A DNA stretch of 64,000 nt from Astragalus membranaceus (lineage: Eukaryota > Streptophyta > Magnoliopsida > Fabales > Fabaceae), in the NCBI GenBank assembly GCA_039519185.1, contig CM076851.1, forward strand, positions 47,784,751-47,848,750, in the 5' to 3' direction. Below the pieces are notes generated by a model. That model saw nothing but the letters and a program-made list of their open reading frames with translations. It did no database searches and was not told where the DNA came from. Numbering within the stretch: position 1 is the first letter of the stretch; every line of letters begins with the position of its first letter. The position numbers were made by a program, and so were the translations under genes. This document shows positions 45,083-56,475 of this stretch, one piece after another.

Positions 45083-47613
45083 TGTAACGCCCCAAAAATA
45101 TTTATCTACTTATTTAATTAAATAAGGTGCGTGTGGTAGGAATAATATTTTTGTATTCACTTGTTTGATTTATTAATTGTTTATTAATTAATTGGGGGTT
45201 GTTATGTGATAAAAATAATATAGGGAATATGTGTAATTGAGTTGATGTGTTAGTGCATAATGGGTTAGAAATAATTAAGTGGAGTGGGTGAGCCCACAAG
45301 GGTATGCGAAGTGTCCAAGGAAAATAGCCCATAGAGTGTAATGCTTACTTAAGTGAATTAGGTTAGGATTTTGTATGACAATTAGAAATCAAAACTCGAA
45401 TAGAAGTGAGAGGTGAGGAGAGAGGCGGCGGCTAGCATCAAGAGAGAGAGAGAGAGAGAGAGAGGAGAAAACGTGATCATCAAGCATCAAGGGAGAGGGA
45501 TAGGCGTAGCACTCAAAGGAGAAAAGGAAGGCTAAGATTTCACTCTTCTCCTAATCTAGGGTTTCGACTTCTACATCCTACGGTAAGGGTGAGATTCATG
45601 TTTGATAATGTTTCATAGGAAGGGTTGTATGAGAGTTAGGGTTGTGGGTGGTCATCATGTGTTGTGCATGTCTATTGGATATTTGATGATTTGATTTGAG
45701 TTGAACATGCATACTATGCCTTTGATGATTTACTTTGATGATTTACCTTGATGATCCATTGATTTCTCCTATCACATGATTGATACCCTATGCTAAATGT
45801 TATGTTTGATCCATCATCCCCTTAGTTGATCGATTTTCCAATATGTAATTGTTGACATATGCCTATGCGCTGTGAGATTTATGATGATTGATTCCCTATG
45901 TGACCCTATGTGATTTCAGGCCTAGGTGAGCACCCTTATGCGAATTGATTTGATATGTAGTCTTGTGTATTTGCCATGTACTGAATGATGTTTTGTGTGA
46001 TTAACATGAACAAGTCCTAAAATTAGAATATGCCTCACCATGATCTTAAAAGATAAGGAATCGTATGTGTTTTCATGAAATGCTGAAAACTGTTTTCAAA
46101 AATGTTGTTGCCAATATTTTTGGAAAAATCCCTATCTTTAAGATGTGACCCTATTTTGAGGAAAATCCCTAATTAAATGAAGCAATCCTATTTTTTTGGA
46201 AAAATCCCTATCTTTAAGATGTGACCCTATTTTATGGGTTGTTGCCAATTTTTGTGGAAAAATCCCTATCTTTAAGATGTGACCCTATTTTGAGGAAAAT
46301 CCCTAATTAAATGAAGCAATTCTATTTTTTTGGAAAACTCCCTATCTTTAAGATGTGACCCTATTTTGAGGAAAATCCCTAATTAAATGAAGCAATCCTA
46401 TTTTTTTGGAAAAATCCCTATCTTTAAGATGTGGCCCTATTTTGAGGAAAATCCCTAATTAAATGAAGCAATCCTATTTTTGTGGAAAAATCCCTCTCTT
46501 TACGAAACCAAGCCTAGTTGTGGATTATTACTAAATGATTGCGAGTCATCCCTAGTGTTGTAGTCGCCCAATTTGTGGAATGTCTCCTAGTGCCTTAGTG
46601 CCTAATGTCGTTGTTTTGTTATTCCGTTGTCAAGTTGTCGTCGTTGCCTCGTTGTTGCCTAGGATGTGAATTGTGTTGTCGTGTCTATATTGTTGTTAAT
46701 ACACCACGTTGGGTTGCCCATTTACGGGCATGGATTATATTGACGTTGTTGTTGTTGTCTTGGGTACCGCCGAATGGCCCAAGTTATATTGTTGTTGATA
46801 TGTTGTTATTATTGCTGCACACATTGGATTGCCCCATTTACGGGCATGGTCTATGTTGTTGTTGTTGTCATGTTGTTGTTGCCAGGTTGTTGTTGTCATT
46901 GCGTCGCATGCACATCATTTGCATATGGGGATAGTTGGCCCCGACACGTTGGATTGCCTCATTTGGCTTGGATTAAGTTGGAAGCCTCATTTGGCTGGAC
47001 CCGGTACCACATGCATTAGAGGGTAGTTGGCCCTCTGTTGAGTTGCATTTGCATTTGCACTGCATGATTGAAGTCACCGACGGTGGTGACATGTCCTTGT
47101 TGTATACCTATTGTTGTGATCATGTAATGACCATTATGTTGTTGTAAGTTGATTGTCGTTGTTGTAGATTAACCGATTGTTGTCGTATGCTGACTGTTGT
47201 GGCTACAACTAAGCGTGATGATTCCCTGATATCCTGACTTGTGCATACAATCTTTCATATGATCCTTTATACGATGTGATATCTCACTCCTTTTGTGGTT
47301 GTTACTTCTATAGGTGAGCCCGAGTGAAGATTGTAGTCTTCCTTTCGTCTGGTGTCGTCTGCTCTGATAGGTAGCACTTGGGGAAGGGTCGATTACTGTG
47401 TTTACTTATATTTCAGTTGATGTTGAATCTTTTAGTATTTGGTACACTATGCACTTTGTCGGTTATTAATGTTTTGACGATGTTGAATATTTCCGCTGCA
47501 TGTTTTGAGAAAACTACGAGTTTTTGTTTTACGTTGAAAAATGCGACACTCTTTTGGCGCGAAAAACTCTGATAAATTATGAATAAAACGATGGGTAGAA
47601 AAAGGGTGTTACA
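45083..47613 (+). mobile_element. Probable solo LTR (about 2.5 kb, Tekay-like)
   Basis: Starts TGTAACGCCCCAAAAATATT and ends GGGTGTTACA, the terminal style of long Ty3 chromovirus-type LTRs. It contains a (GA)n run (about 45441-45464) and a 76-bp tandem array. No 5-bp TSD could be matched (TGTTT left, TTAGG right), so it may be rearranged. The His/Cys/Val-rich frames at 46605-47026 are TTG-repeat artefacts. Confidence 0.6.
46110..46500. repeat. 76-bp tandem array inside the solo LTR
   Basis: Unit AAATCCCTATCTTTAAGATG…GAAGCAATCCTATTTTTTTGG, about five copies, the first ones imperfect. Confidence 0.9.
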
Positions 47614-47629
47614 TTAGGCGCCTTTTTAT

Positions 47630-47935
47630 TGTAACAGCCCAGGTCCAACGCATTGGCCACCCCAGCACTATTACATCACGGTCTTCTCTACCCCCCCTTG
47701 TAGAATTTTTGCCTTCCGTGGGAATCGAACCTTGCACCTGAGGCATAAGTGCAAGTTAAACACACCTCCCACTACCAATTGCGCTCAATTGGTAGTGGGA
47801 GGTGTGTTTAACTTGCACTTATGCCTCAGGTGCAAGGTTCGATTCCCACGGAAGGCAAAAATTCTACAAGGGGGGTAGAGAAGACCGTGATGTAATAGTG
47901 CTGGGGTGGACAATGCGTTGGACCTGGGCTGTTAC
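47630..47935. mobile_element. 306-bp near-perfect palindrome, head-to-head SINE-like fold-back
   Basis: Two arms of about 150 bp (47630-47781 and 47786-47935) differ by only about one substitution and a one-base C-run change, around a CGCT centre. Each arm, read outward from the centre, has an A-box-like CAATTGGTAGTGGGAGG and a B box GGTTCGATTCCCAC, then a body ending CCTGGGCTGTTACA. No TSD identified. Confidence 0.85.
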
Positions 47936-48114
47936 ATGTTTGACTGGTACTTAACTGCTTGTGTTGCCCCCTGTCCATCAGGTTGGGAGATGGGGAGGAT
48001 GATGGAGACAGCCTTGACACATGGGGTGTCGACCTCATTCCGGTAGTCCTTTTTAGGTGATCTCTTGGAACTTTTAACTTATTCTTTTTGGTGGTCTTTT
48101 AACCTTGTTGTACT

Positions 48115-48170
48115 ATGTAGGGGTGAATGAAGAGGGGGATCGGTTTATCTTGGATAAGAACCGGCTTCAG
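48115..48170 (+). pseudogene. Partial copy of the L2 antisense coiled-coil exon
   Basis: TACTATGTAG|GGGTGAATGAAGAGG…ATAAGAACCGGCTTCAG translates to GVNEEGDRFILDKNRLQ, matching GLSEERDQLALDKNRLQ of the longer copy at 54213. An exon-like block GDGEDDGDSLDTWGVDLIP precedes it at about 47983-48041. Confidence 0.6.
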
Positions 48171-48414
48171 GTGAACCTACATGGAGCCCAATAGTGTTGA
48201 CTTCGATGTCCTTGCCCCCTGCCAGGCGCCCTCCTGGGTTCTAGGCGGGGGGACTGTCAGATATCATCCCATAGTGTTGACTTCGATATCCTTGCCCCCT
48301 GATCATTTCTTTTTGGTTGATTTGCTGTTCACCTGTACTTTTTCTTTTATCTGCTGGATGGCTGGATTTTGCCTTATAGGATTTTGCTGTTTCGATGATG
48401 ACTTCTATGCCATA

Positions 48415-49582
48415 TGATAGGCCGCAAGTATACGGTTATATCGCGTAATAATAATATCGATCCACAAGGAGTTATATGTGACTACCAATCTAATTCTTAG
48501 TGATGATTAGCTGAAAAGGAATGATTAAGTAGGAAAATGTTTGATTTTTAACTTAGAATATAAAAAGCGTCTTGGGATCTTGGTTAGATCATAATGAAGG
48601 TATAAAAATAACCCCTTAACTATCCCCTATCTTATTATTTAAGTTTGTTTCTAAGGACAAGGTATTCTTTTGGTGTAATTCAAGTTTCCTTTCGGACAAC
48701 AAGAACGTGTCTCGAAACAACGATCAAGCCTATTCTCATGGTTGATCATTGCCGAAACCCATTAAGTACAACCTTATTATCCCAAGGTCATCAACGCTAT
48801 TCTCATGCTTTGATCGACCTTGTCTAATTTCATTTGTTCCAATGTCAAGCTTCCCCTTTCGGTCCATCACTTGACATTTGGATTATACAAAACGCACGAT
48901 GAAATTAGATTAGAATCCAATCCCTAATAAGATAGGTTTTAGTCTTGGAATTATTCATGGACCCATCATTGGATTGTTTCCCAAAATCCCAAGACTAAAT
49001 AAGTCTACTCACAATAGCTCATTGTAGACAAGGGAGTAGAAGAGAAGGACATAATGTAAATAGCGAGAAATAAAATAAAGCGTGTAAAAGACTGAATTGT
49101 AAAAAGGACAGAATAACAATAACCTTAATAGAAAACTTGCAAGAACTTTAACATAATCTTAGAGTGAAAATTACAATGATCCAAGATGCCTATGAAGCTA
49201 CATTGAGGCCCTTTTTATAGTCTAGGATAAGTAGACAAAGCACTAAATTTTAATTACAATCCATAAAGATGAGAATGGGAAGAGTTTGTAACATCAGCAC
49301 TAAATTCGAATTACAATCCATAAAGATGAGAATGGGAAGAGTTTGTAACATCTTTTGAATTCATGGCTGATTTTTCCACTTTTATATTACTTGATTCTTT
49401 TCCCCATCCTATATTGTCTTTTGATCCTTGCTCTTTAAACATCAAATTTCCTCATTTGCTCCATAATTAACCCTGAGAATAAAAACTAACAATAGGTAGT
49501 AAAATAGTTCTAACATAGAATCAAAACATCAAATAAATTACTTAAAATAAATACTAAAAACACACTAAAATATGACTTATCA
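48415..49582 (-). repeat. 3' LTR of element L3
   Basis: 1168 bp, TGATAGGCCGCAAG…GACTTATCA on the plus strand. Contains a 56-bp direct duplication (AATTACAATCCATAAAGATG unit, about 49244-49352), also present in the other LTR. Confidence 0.93.
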
Positions 49583-50459
49583 AACTCCCCCACGCTTGAA
49601 TCTTTGCTTGTCCTCAAGCAAAACTATGAAACTCACTGGCCCAAATTTTGGAAAAAATTCTGAATTTCTACAAAACTTCAAGTGGACTGGAGGTATATTT
49701 CTGCACTTCTCTGGTTTGAGACTTACTACTTTGGGCTTTTGTGATTTATGAGACAAGTTTTAGGTACTAGCACAATAGGAAGGATATCAATGTCAGCATA
49801 GAATTAGTTCCCTAGCATTCTTAAGCTTGGGTCTTCCATTCACTGGACCGGGTCTCAAAGGAGGGTCTTTATACGCTGGGCATTCAAGCACTTTTCTTTT
49901 TTCTTTTGCTTTTTCTTTGATGCAGGCCAACCACTTTTAATTAACAATTTTTTTTTTCTGAACTTAAAGTGGTCAGCCTTTGATGCTCTTTTTTTTTGAT
50001 ACCCCAACTCAGACGTTTTTCTCCAGTAACCTCGCATCCGGTGAATGTCACCAAGAGAACTAAGTTTCTAGTTTCTTTTCTAAACCTCCTAATAGTACCA
50101 ATAACCAAAAACAAATCTCAAGAGAGTGTGTGTGAAAACCCAAAAAACAGTAACAAACAAACATTTATTTTTACCAGTCAGTCCACCTAGATGAATACTA
50201 TGAATTTCAAAAAAAAAAATTAATCCAAAAGAGGCCCTAACCAAATAAAACATGCTTTCAAAAATCACAAAGATTTGAGAAAAGGGGAGATGATATTTTA
50301 TTCAAAAATAAACTAGACTAAAAATAACGAGAAAACAGTAAAGAAAAGGCAAGATACCCCCCATGCTTGGACCAAACATTGTCCTCAATGTAAAACAGAA
50401 TAGAATATATGAGAGGGGTAAGAGAGCTCACATTGATTGCCATTTTGTAGCTTTTCTTC

Positions 50460-51041
50460 TTATTCCAGGAAAACAAAAGATAGGTAAACCAGTGGGTTGC
50501 CTCCCACGCAGCGCTCGTTTATGGTCATTAGCTTGACCTTTGCCCTTTGTAGACTTATTCCTGGGTCCCATTGCTTGAAGCATAAAGACGAAGTGACACA
50601 TGAAGAATGAAAACATATTCCTGGATCCCATGGCTTGTAAAATTGAAGTTGTATAAGCAATAAGATCTTATTTTCAATTCCCTCTAGATCAAATGTTATT
50701 TTCTCAAAGGAAGGTGAAAAATAAGATAAAGGAGACAACATTGTAACATCCACACATGCATTTAAATTAAAATACTTATCCAAGGGAGAAATTACAATTT
50801 CCTTTGTAATCTCCATTTCATGGTATATCTCTTGTGAATCATCGTCCACTACCACTTTACCATTGTTTTGATCTACCTCAACAACAATATTTTTCTCAGT
50901 TTCATGTATTTTTTTGAATAACCCTTGTAAGAAAGGTGGTGGTGGTGGCAACGATGACACATAAGATTCCCACTCCTCCTTGGAGAAAACAAATACATTT
51001 TTGTACATCCCTTTTATGCAAACAGGTGGTGGTTGCAACAA
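50460..51041 (-). CDS. Hypothetical 193-aa frame in element L3
   Basis: An uninterrupted frame with FSKEEWESYVSSLPPPPPFL near the N-terminus, an acidic middle, and a C-terminal part (KLMTINERCVGGNPL) that reads through the TAATGACCATAAACGAGCGC…GGGAGGCAACCC sequence typical of the region after pol in Athila/Tat-type elements. The C-terminal part is therefore probably not protein-coding by origin. The front may be a remnant of a host or element ORF; I do not recognise it. Confidence 0.3.
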   Translation of the reverse strand: MLQPPPVCIKGMYKNVFVFSKEEWESYVSSLPPPPPFLQGLFKKIHETEKNIVVEVDQNNGKVVVDDDSQEIYHEMEITKEIVISPLDKYFNLNACVDVTMLSPLSYFSPSFEKITFDLEGIENKILLLIQLQFYKPWDPGICFHSSCVTSSLCFKQWDPGISLQRAKVKLMTINERCVGGNPLVYLSFVFLE

Positions 51042-51188
51042 TTCCTCAAAGTATTCTCATTCCTCCCTAGAGAATGTAAATACATGCTTATTCATAGTAA
51101 CCAAAAAAAAGAATTTTTTTTTTTAGTCTAACCGATACCGAAAAATCAATCAATATCACAAAAGTCCCCGACAACGGCGCCAAAAACT

Positions 51189-52362
51189 TGATAAGCCGCA
51201 AGTATACGGTTATATCGCGTAATAAAAGAGTTATCGATCCACGGGGACTTGTGTGATTACCGATATTATTTTCAGTGGTGATTAGCTAAAAGGAATGGTT
51301 TTAGGAGAAGGAGTGGTTGTTTGATTTAAATTCAGAATATAAAAAGTGCCTTGGGATCATGGTTAGATCACAATGAAGGTATGAAAATAACCCCTTAACT
51401 ATCCCCTATTTTATTGTTAAGTTAGTTTTTAAGGACAAGACATTCTTTTTGTTGCTAATTCAAGTTTCCTTTCGGAATACAAGAACGTGTCTCGAAACAA
51501 TGATCAAGCCTATTCTCATGGTTGATCATTGCTGAAACCCATTAAGCACCGCCTTATTGTCCCAATGTTATCACCGCTATTCTCATGCTTTGATCGACCT
51601 TGCCTAATTTCATTTGTTCCAATGTCAAGCTTCCCCTTTCGGTCCATCACTTGACATTTGGATTATACAAAACGCACGATGAAATTAGATTAGAATCCAA
51701 TCCCTAATAAGATAGGTTTTAGTCTTGGAATTATTCAGGGACCCATCATTGGATTGTTTCCCAAAATCCCAAGACTAAATAAGTCTACTCACAATAGCTC
51801 ATTGTAGACAAGGGAGTAGAAGAGAAGGACATAATGTAAATAGCGAGAAATAAAATAAAGCGTGTAAAAGACTGAATTGTAAAAAGGACAGAATAACAAT
51901 AACCTTAATAGAAAACTTGCAAGAACTTTAACATAAACTTAGAGTGAAAATTACAATGATCCAAGATGCCTATGAAGCTACATTGAGGCCCTTTTTATAG
52001 TCTAGGATAAGTAGACAAAGCACTAAATTTTAATTACAATCCATAAAGATGAGAATGGGAAGAGTTTGTAACATCAGCACTAAATTCGAATTACAATCCA
52101 TAAAGATGAGAATGGGAAGAGTTTGTAACATCTTTTGAATTCATGGCTGATTTTTCCACTTTTATATTACTTGATTCTTTTCCCCATCCTATATTGTCTT
52201 TTGATCCTTGCTCTTTGAACATCAAATTTCCTCATTTGCTCCATAATTAACCCTGAGAATAAAAACTAACAATAGGTAGTAAAATAGTTCTAACATAGAA
52301 TCAAAACATCAAATAAATTACTTAAAATAAATACTAAAAACACACTAAAATATGACTTATCA
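51189..52362 (-). repeat. 5' LTR of element L3
   Basis: 1174 bp, TGATAAGCCGCAAG…GACTTATCA. Nearly identical to the other LTR over its last 740 bp on the plus strand but clearly diverged over the first 420 bp. Confidence 0.93.
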
Positions 52363-52454
52363 CCATACATGATTTTATCTTTATTCACCATTTCTTTTGG
52401 CTCGTTGAATTGTGCAATATCTCTTTGTCGTGATCGTGACTCATCTCCTGGTGT

Positions 52455-53410
52455 TGGCGCCTTCCTGGGTGCCTTGAGCCACAGTGCTAAGTTCTGCTGT
52501 TGGCTCCCTCCTGGGCGCCTTGTTGGACGCTTGTTTGTTCCTAAGAGTTGGCACCCTCCTGGGTGCCCTTGGGTGTTGTTCCCTGCTTGCGTGTTGTGGA
52601 TGGTGCCCTCATGGGCGCCTTGTCATGTTATCTTGGCTGCAGCCTTTTGGAGCAGGATCTGGCGCCCTCATGGGCGCCATGGGCGCCTTATTGCGTTTGG
52701 AGCAGGATCTGGCACCCTCATGGGCGTCATGGGCGCCTTGTTGCGTCTGGAGCAGGATCTGGCGCCCTCATGGGCGCCTTGTCTCGTTGGTCTGACTGGA
52801 GCAGGATCTGGCGCCCTCATGGGCGCCATGGGCGCCTTGTCATGTTGATCTTGATGTTGGCGCCCTCCTGCGAAACATGTTTTGGCGCCCTCTAGGGCGC
52901 CTTGGTGCCTTCCTGGATGTGCTTGGTGCCATCCTGCAGAAACATGTTTTGGCGCCCTCTAAGGCGCCTTGGTGCCTTCCTGGATGTGCTTGGTGCCATC
53001 CTGCAGAACATGTTTTGGCGCCCTCTAGGGCGCCTTGGTGCCTTCCTGGATGTGTTTGGTGTCATCCTGAGAAACATGTTTTGGGGCCCTCTAGGGCGCC
53101 ATACGTCGGGTGTCTCCTCGTGGAGCAGATTTTGCGAGACAAGATTTTGATGCCCTCATGGTTGCCTTGGACGCCTTGTTGCGCAGAGCTGGCTGCCCCT
53201 CTTGCGAAGGATTTGCATTGTTCCCCTGCCAGGCGCCCTCATGGGCGCTGCTTGCTTTTTCATTGGTGCCCTGCCAGGCGCCCTCATGGGCGCTGCCTTG
53301 GTGTTAGGCTCCCTGCCAGGCACCCTCATGGGCGCTGCTGCTCTTCATTGGCGCCCTCATGGGCGCTGCTGCTTCCTCGCCAGGCGCCCCCCATGGGCGA
53401 TGGCTTGTGT
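52455..53410. repeat. Hairpin-word array 2 of L2 (GGCGCCCTCATGGGCGCC)
   Basis: More than twenty copies or variants, including a sub-array with unit TTTTGGCGCCCTCTAGGGCGCC…CTTCCTGGATGTGCTTGG (52880-53100, three to four copies of about 70 bp) and a TGGAGCAGGATCTGGCGCCC sub-array (52650-52830). Pro/Arg/Trp-rich frames are artefacts. Confidence 0.92.
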
Positions 53411-53439
53411 GGACGTGTGCTTGGCACTCAGCTTTTTTG

Positions 53440-53665
53440 TTCACGTGCTCGTGCACTATTTTATTTCCTTCCATGCTCATGCACTCACATGCTCATGCAT
53501 CCTTTAATTTTCTTACGTGCTCATGCACTCTTTTATTTTCTCACGTGCTCATACACTCAGATGCTCATGCATCCTTTCATTTTCTTACGTGCTTGTGCAC
53601 TCTTTTATTTTCTCACGTGCTCATGCACTCAGATGCTCATGCATCCTTTAATTTTGCGAGACAAG
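53440..53665. repeat. 72-bp tandem array of GTGCTCATGCACTC type
   Basis: About three units of CACGTGCTCATGCACTCAGA…CTTACGTGCTCATGCACTC. A related stretch recurs at 56283-56440. Confidence 0.88.
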
Positions 53666-53739
53666 GTTCGGTGCTCTCGTGGGTGCCTTACTGCATAGTG
53701 CTGACTACCCCGTTGCGAAGGATTCGCTTTCAGACTGCC

Positions 53740-53930
53740 CCCTGCCAGGCGCCCTCATGGGCGCTGGTTGCTTCCGCCAGGCGCCCTCATGGGCGCCCTC
53801 CCGGTCCTGCCAGGCGCCCTAATGGGCGCTAGTTGCTTCTGCCAGGCGCCCTCCTGGTCCTACCTGGCGCCCTCATGGGCGCTGGTTGCTACCTTGCAGG
53901 CGCCCTCATGGGCGCCCTCTTAGGTGCCGA
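53740..53930. repeat. Hairpin-word array 3 of L2
   Basis: Five or six GGCGCCCT(C/A)ATGGGCGC words with GCTGGTTGCTTCYGCCA spacers. Confidence 0.9.
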
Positions 53931-54039
53931 CTTGTGTAGACGTGTGCTTGGCACTTTACTTTATTTTTTTGCTACTCATCTTGTCTCTTAGCCTGCTTTT
54001 CTTGCTTTTTCGTGTTTGAGCATGTCTTGTTTTGTTGAC

Positions 54040-54130
54040 GTCCCCCACCTCAGGGGAGGGAGTGTTTGTTGAAGTCCCCACCCTCAGGGGAGGGAGTGTT
54101 TGTTGAAGTCCCCAACCTCAAGGGATGTTC
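54040..54130. repeat. Short tandem repeat (about 39 bp, three copies)
   Basis: GTCCCCACCCTCAGGGGAGG GAGTGTTTGTTGAA unit. A similar CCTCCCACCTCGGGATAGGG lies just before the solo LTR at 45083. Confidence 0.85.
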
Positions 54131-54212
54131 TTGAGTTGTAATTTCTTTTAGTTTTTGACATATCTGTAATTTGGCTTCTTGATCCATGTTGTGTTGTTTT
54201 TTCCTTTATGTA

Positions 54213-54659
54213 GGGTTGAGCGAGGAGAGGGATCAACTTGCGTTGGATAAGAATCGACTCCAAGAAGATCTTCGTGAAGCTTTGGAATCAACTAGCCGGG
54301 CCAAAGAGACCGCTCGTCACTACCAGGCAGACCGGGCGGAGGTCACTGCTGAGAGGGATGAGTACAAGAGGAGGGTGGATGAGCTTCAATCTGAACTGGA
54401 AGGTATGAAGAAACTGAAGGAGGAGGCCGAGGCCAAAGTGCAGGTGGTGGCCGGGCAGGCTATAGACTTTTCTTATGCTGCCTACGATAAGGCGATCGGT
54501 CATGTTCAGTGTTTGTATCCGCAAGCCATTCTCGGGTCGAGTGTCCTTCGATTTGATCATGATGTTCGAGATGGAAGGATCGTCAAGCCAGGCTATAGAC
54601 TTTTCTTATTCTGCCTCCTGATTATTTCTTTGTTGCTTGATTTTGTAATTCCTCTTTGA
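54213..54659 (+). pseudogene. Antisense coiled-coil exon in L2 (gypsy-type accessory protein C-terminus)
   Basis: After the acceptor TTTATGTAG the frame gives GLSEERDQLALDKNRLQEDL, REALESTSRAKETARHY, a heptad-rich coiled coil through about residue 100 (ERDEYKRRVDELQSELEGMK), then AYDKAIGHVQCLYPQAI and FDHDVRDGRIVKP. Similar coiled-coil tails follow the putative gypsy-type transposon domain (PF04195-like) in plants. It runs opposite to gag, as in elements with an antisense accessory gene. The 5' exons are not intact. The last 25 residues are hydrophobic and likely beyond the original stop. Confidence 0.6.
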
Positions 54660-54837
54660 TTTGTCGAGTTTCGTTATGTGTCTTGCTTAATGGATGTATT
54701 ACACTTTACCCCTGACGGGGTTGACTTTGATGTCATTGTCCGCTAATATTTGTATTATTTTTGAAACGTCTATGTTTCATCGTTATGTGGCTTGTTTCTT
54801 ATGTTTATAATTGACACGCGTTGGATTGCCTTGGGCA

Positions 54838-55265
54838 CACGTTCTCGCCCTCATGGGCGCTGGCCTGTCACTTGGCGCCCTGCCAGGCGCCCTCATGGGC
54901 ACTGGCCTGTTCTTCACATGGCGCCCTGCCAGGCGCCCTCATGGGCGCTGGCCTGTCACTTGGCGCCCTGCCAGGTGCCCTCATGGGCGCTGGCCTGTTC
55001 TTCACATGGCGTCCCTGCCAAGCGCCCTCATGGGCGCTGGCCTATCACTTGGCGCCCTGCCAGGCGCCCTCATGGGCGCTGGCCTGTCACTTGGCGCCTT
55101 GCCAGGCGCCCTCATGGGCGCTGGCCTGTCACTTGGCGGCCTGCCAGGCGCCTTCATGGGCGCTGGCCTGTTCTTCACATGGCGCCCTACCAGGCGCCCT
55201 CATGGGCGCTGGCCTGTTCTTCACATGGTCCCCTGCCAGGCGCCCTCATGGGCGCTGGCTTGTTC
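54838..55265. repeat. Hairpin-word array 4 of L2
   Basis: About ten copies of GCCAGGCGCCCTCATGGGCG CTGGCCTGT with alternating CACTTGGCGCCCT and TCTTCACATGGCGCCCT spacers. The most regular of the arrays. Confidence 0.93.
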
Positions 55266-55289
55266 ACTTTTTCTGGAGACAGTTTTTGG

Positions 55290-55890
55290 GGGAGGTCTGA
55301 ACCTAATTTGTCCATTAGAGATTGCGATGTATCGCTTTGTGCCCTGTGGCAAAGTCGACTTCGGGGGCAGTTTACCAGAATCGATCTGAATTTAACTCGC
55401 CCATCAGAGGTTGCGACACGTTTAAAGTTGCTTCTCCCTTTACGGGACTCTGGGGGCAGTTTATCAGACTCGACTGAATTTAACTCGCCCATCAGAGGTT
55501 GCGACACGTTTAAAGTCGCTTCTCACCTCGTGGGACTCTAGGGGCAGTTTATCAGACTCGGCTGAATCTAACTCGCCCATCAGAGGTTGCGACACGTTTA
55601 AAGTCGCTTCTCACCTCGTGGGACTCTGGGGGCAGTTTATCAGACTTGGCTGAATCTAACTCGCCCATCAGAGGTTGCGACACGTTTACAGTCGCTTCTC
55701 ACCTCGCGGGACTCTGGGGGCAGTTTATCAGACTCGGCTGAATTTAACTCGCCCATTAGAGGTTGCGACACGTTTAAAGTTGCTTCTCACCTCGCGGGAC
55801 TCTGGGGGCAGTTTATCAGACTCGGCTGAATCTAACTCGCCCATCAGAGGTTGCGACATGTTTAAAGTCGCTTCACGCCTCGTGGCAAAG
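55290..55890. repeat. 88-bp tandem array in L2
   Basis: Unit GTTTATCAGACTCGGCTGAA…CTCGTGGGACTCTGGGGGCA, about six copies starting near 55362, with a more diverged first copy from 55290. Confidence 0.93.
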
Positions 55891-56195
55891 TTAACACCTC
55901 GTGGTGACTCTGGTGACTCTGCGTTGGTCGGGGGATCTCCTCGATGGCGATCCCCGGTGGTGCCTCTGGTGGATATTGACTTGGTTCCACCATTGCCCCC
56001 CCCCCCCCCAAGTCGAGATTATCCTGGGGGATGATCTTGACTTGACGTTGTCGTTTAGGATCCCCTCGTAGGTTAGGTTACCCTTATGGCTCGTGCCATC
56101 ATCAGGTCTGCTAATTTTGTCAGAGGGTCACAGCAATTATCCTGTTGGAGAAATTGTTTTCTACCATGTGCAAGTAGGGGGAGGTTCCCTTTCTT

Positions 56196-56440
56196 CCGTT
56201 GGTGGCGCCCTGCTGGGCGCCTTCCTGGGTGCCGCCTGTGGCTGCCTTGGCGCCCTGCCAGGCGTCCTTCCGTGTGCTGCCTTACGTGCTCATGCACTAT
56301 TTAATTTTCTCGGATGCTCATGCATCGTTGTACTTTCCTAGGTGCTCGTGCACCATTTCATTTGCTCATGCACTCACATGCTCATGCATCCTTTAATTTT
56401 CTCACGTGCTCGTGCACCATTGGATTTTCTCACGAGCCTG
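56196..56440. repeat. Mixed hairpin-word and GTGCTCATGCA repeats
   Basis: Two to three GGCGCCCTGC(T/C)…words then GTGCTCGTGCACCATT / TGCTCATGCATC repeats as at 53440-53665. Confidence 0.8.
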
Positions 56441-56475
56441 TGAGTGCCGTCAGCTTGTTTCCCTTCCTGGGTGCA

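Larger units (their letters stand above)
48415..52362 (-). mobile_element. Complete non-autonomous LTR retrotransposon (element L3), minus strand
   Basis: LTRs 51189-52362 (5') and 48415-49582 (3'), 5-bp TSD CCATA (48410-48414; 52363-52367). The minus-strand PBS TGGCGCCGTTGTCGGGGA lies next to the 5' LTR, like the Athila/Tat-type PBS, and a GTGGGGGAGTT purine tract next to the 3' LTR. The 1.6-kb body has no gag or pol, only a 193-codon frame. Inserted into L2. Confidence 0.93.

Noticed and set aside
46605..47026. Cys/Val/Leu-rich frames
   Set aside because: They derive from TTG/GTTGTT-rich LTR sequence.
45083..47935. One element from TGTAACGCCC (45083) to GGGCTGTTACA (47935)
   Set aside because: A TTACA end with matching GGGTG occurs already at 47613, and the palindrome has its own symmetric ends.
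52369..53832. Several plus-strand frames of 100-270 codons (APSWAP, RPHGR types)
   Set aside because: Same hairpin-word array read in three frames; no start, splice or domain logic.
54792..55541. Three overlapping plus-strand frames of 159-249 codons
   Set aside because: Array 4 of the hairpin word followed by the 88-bp tandem array.
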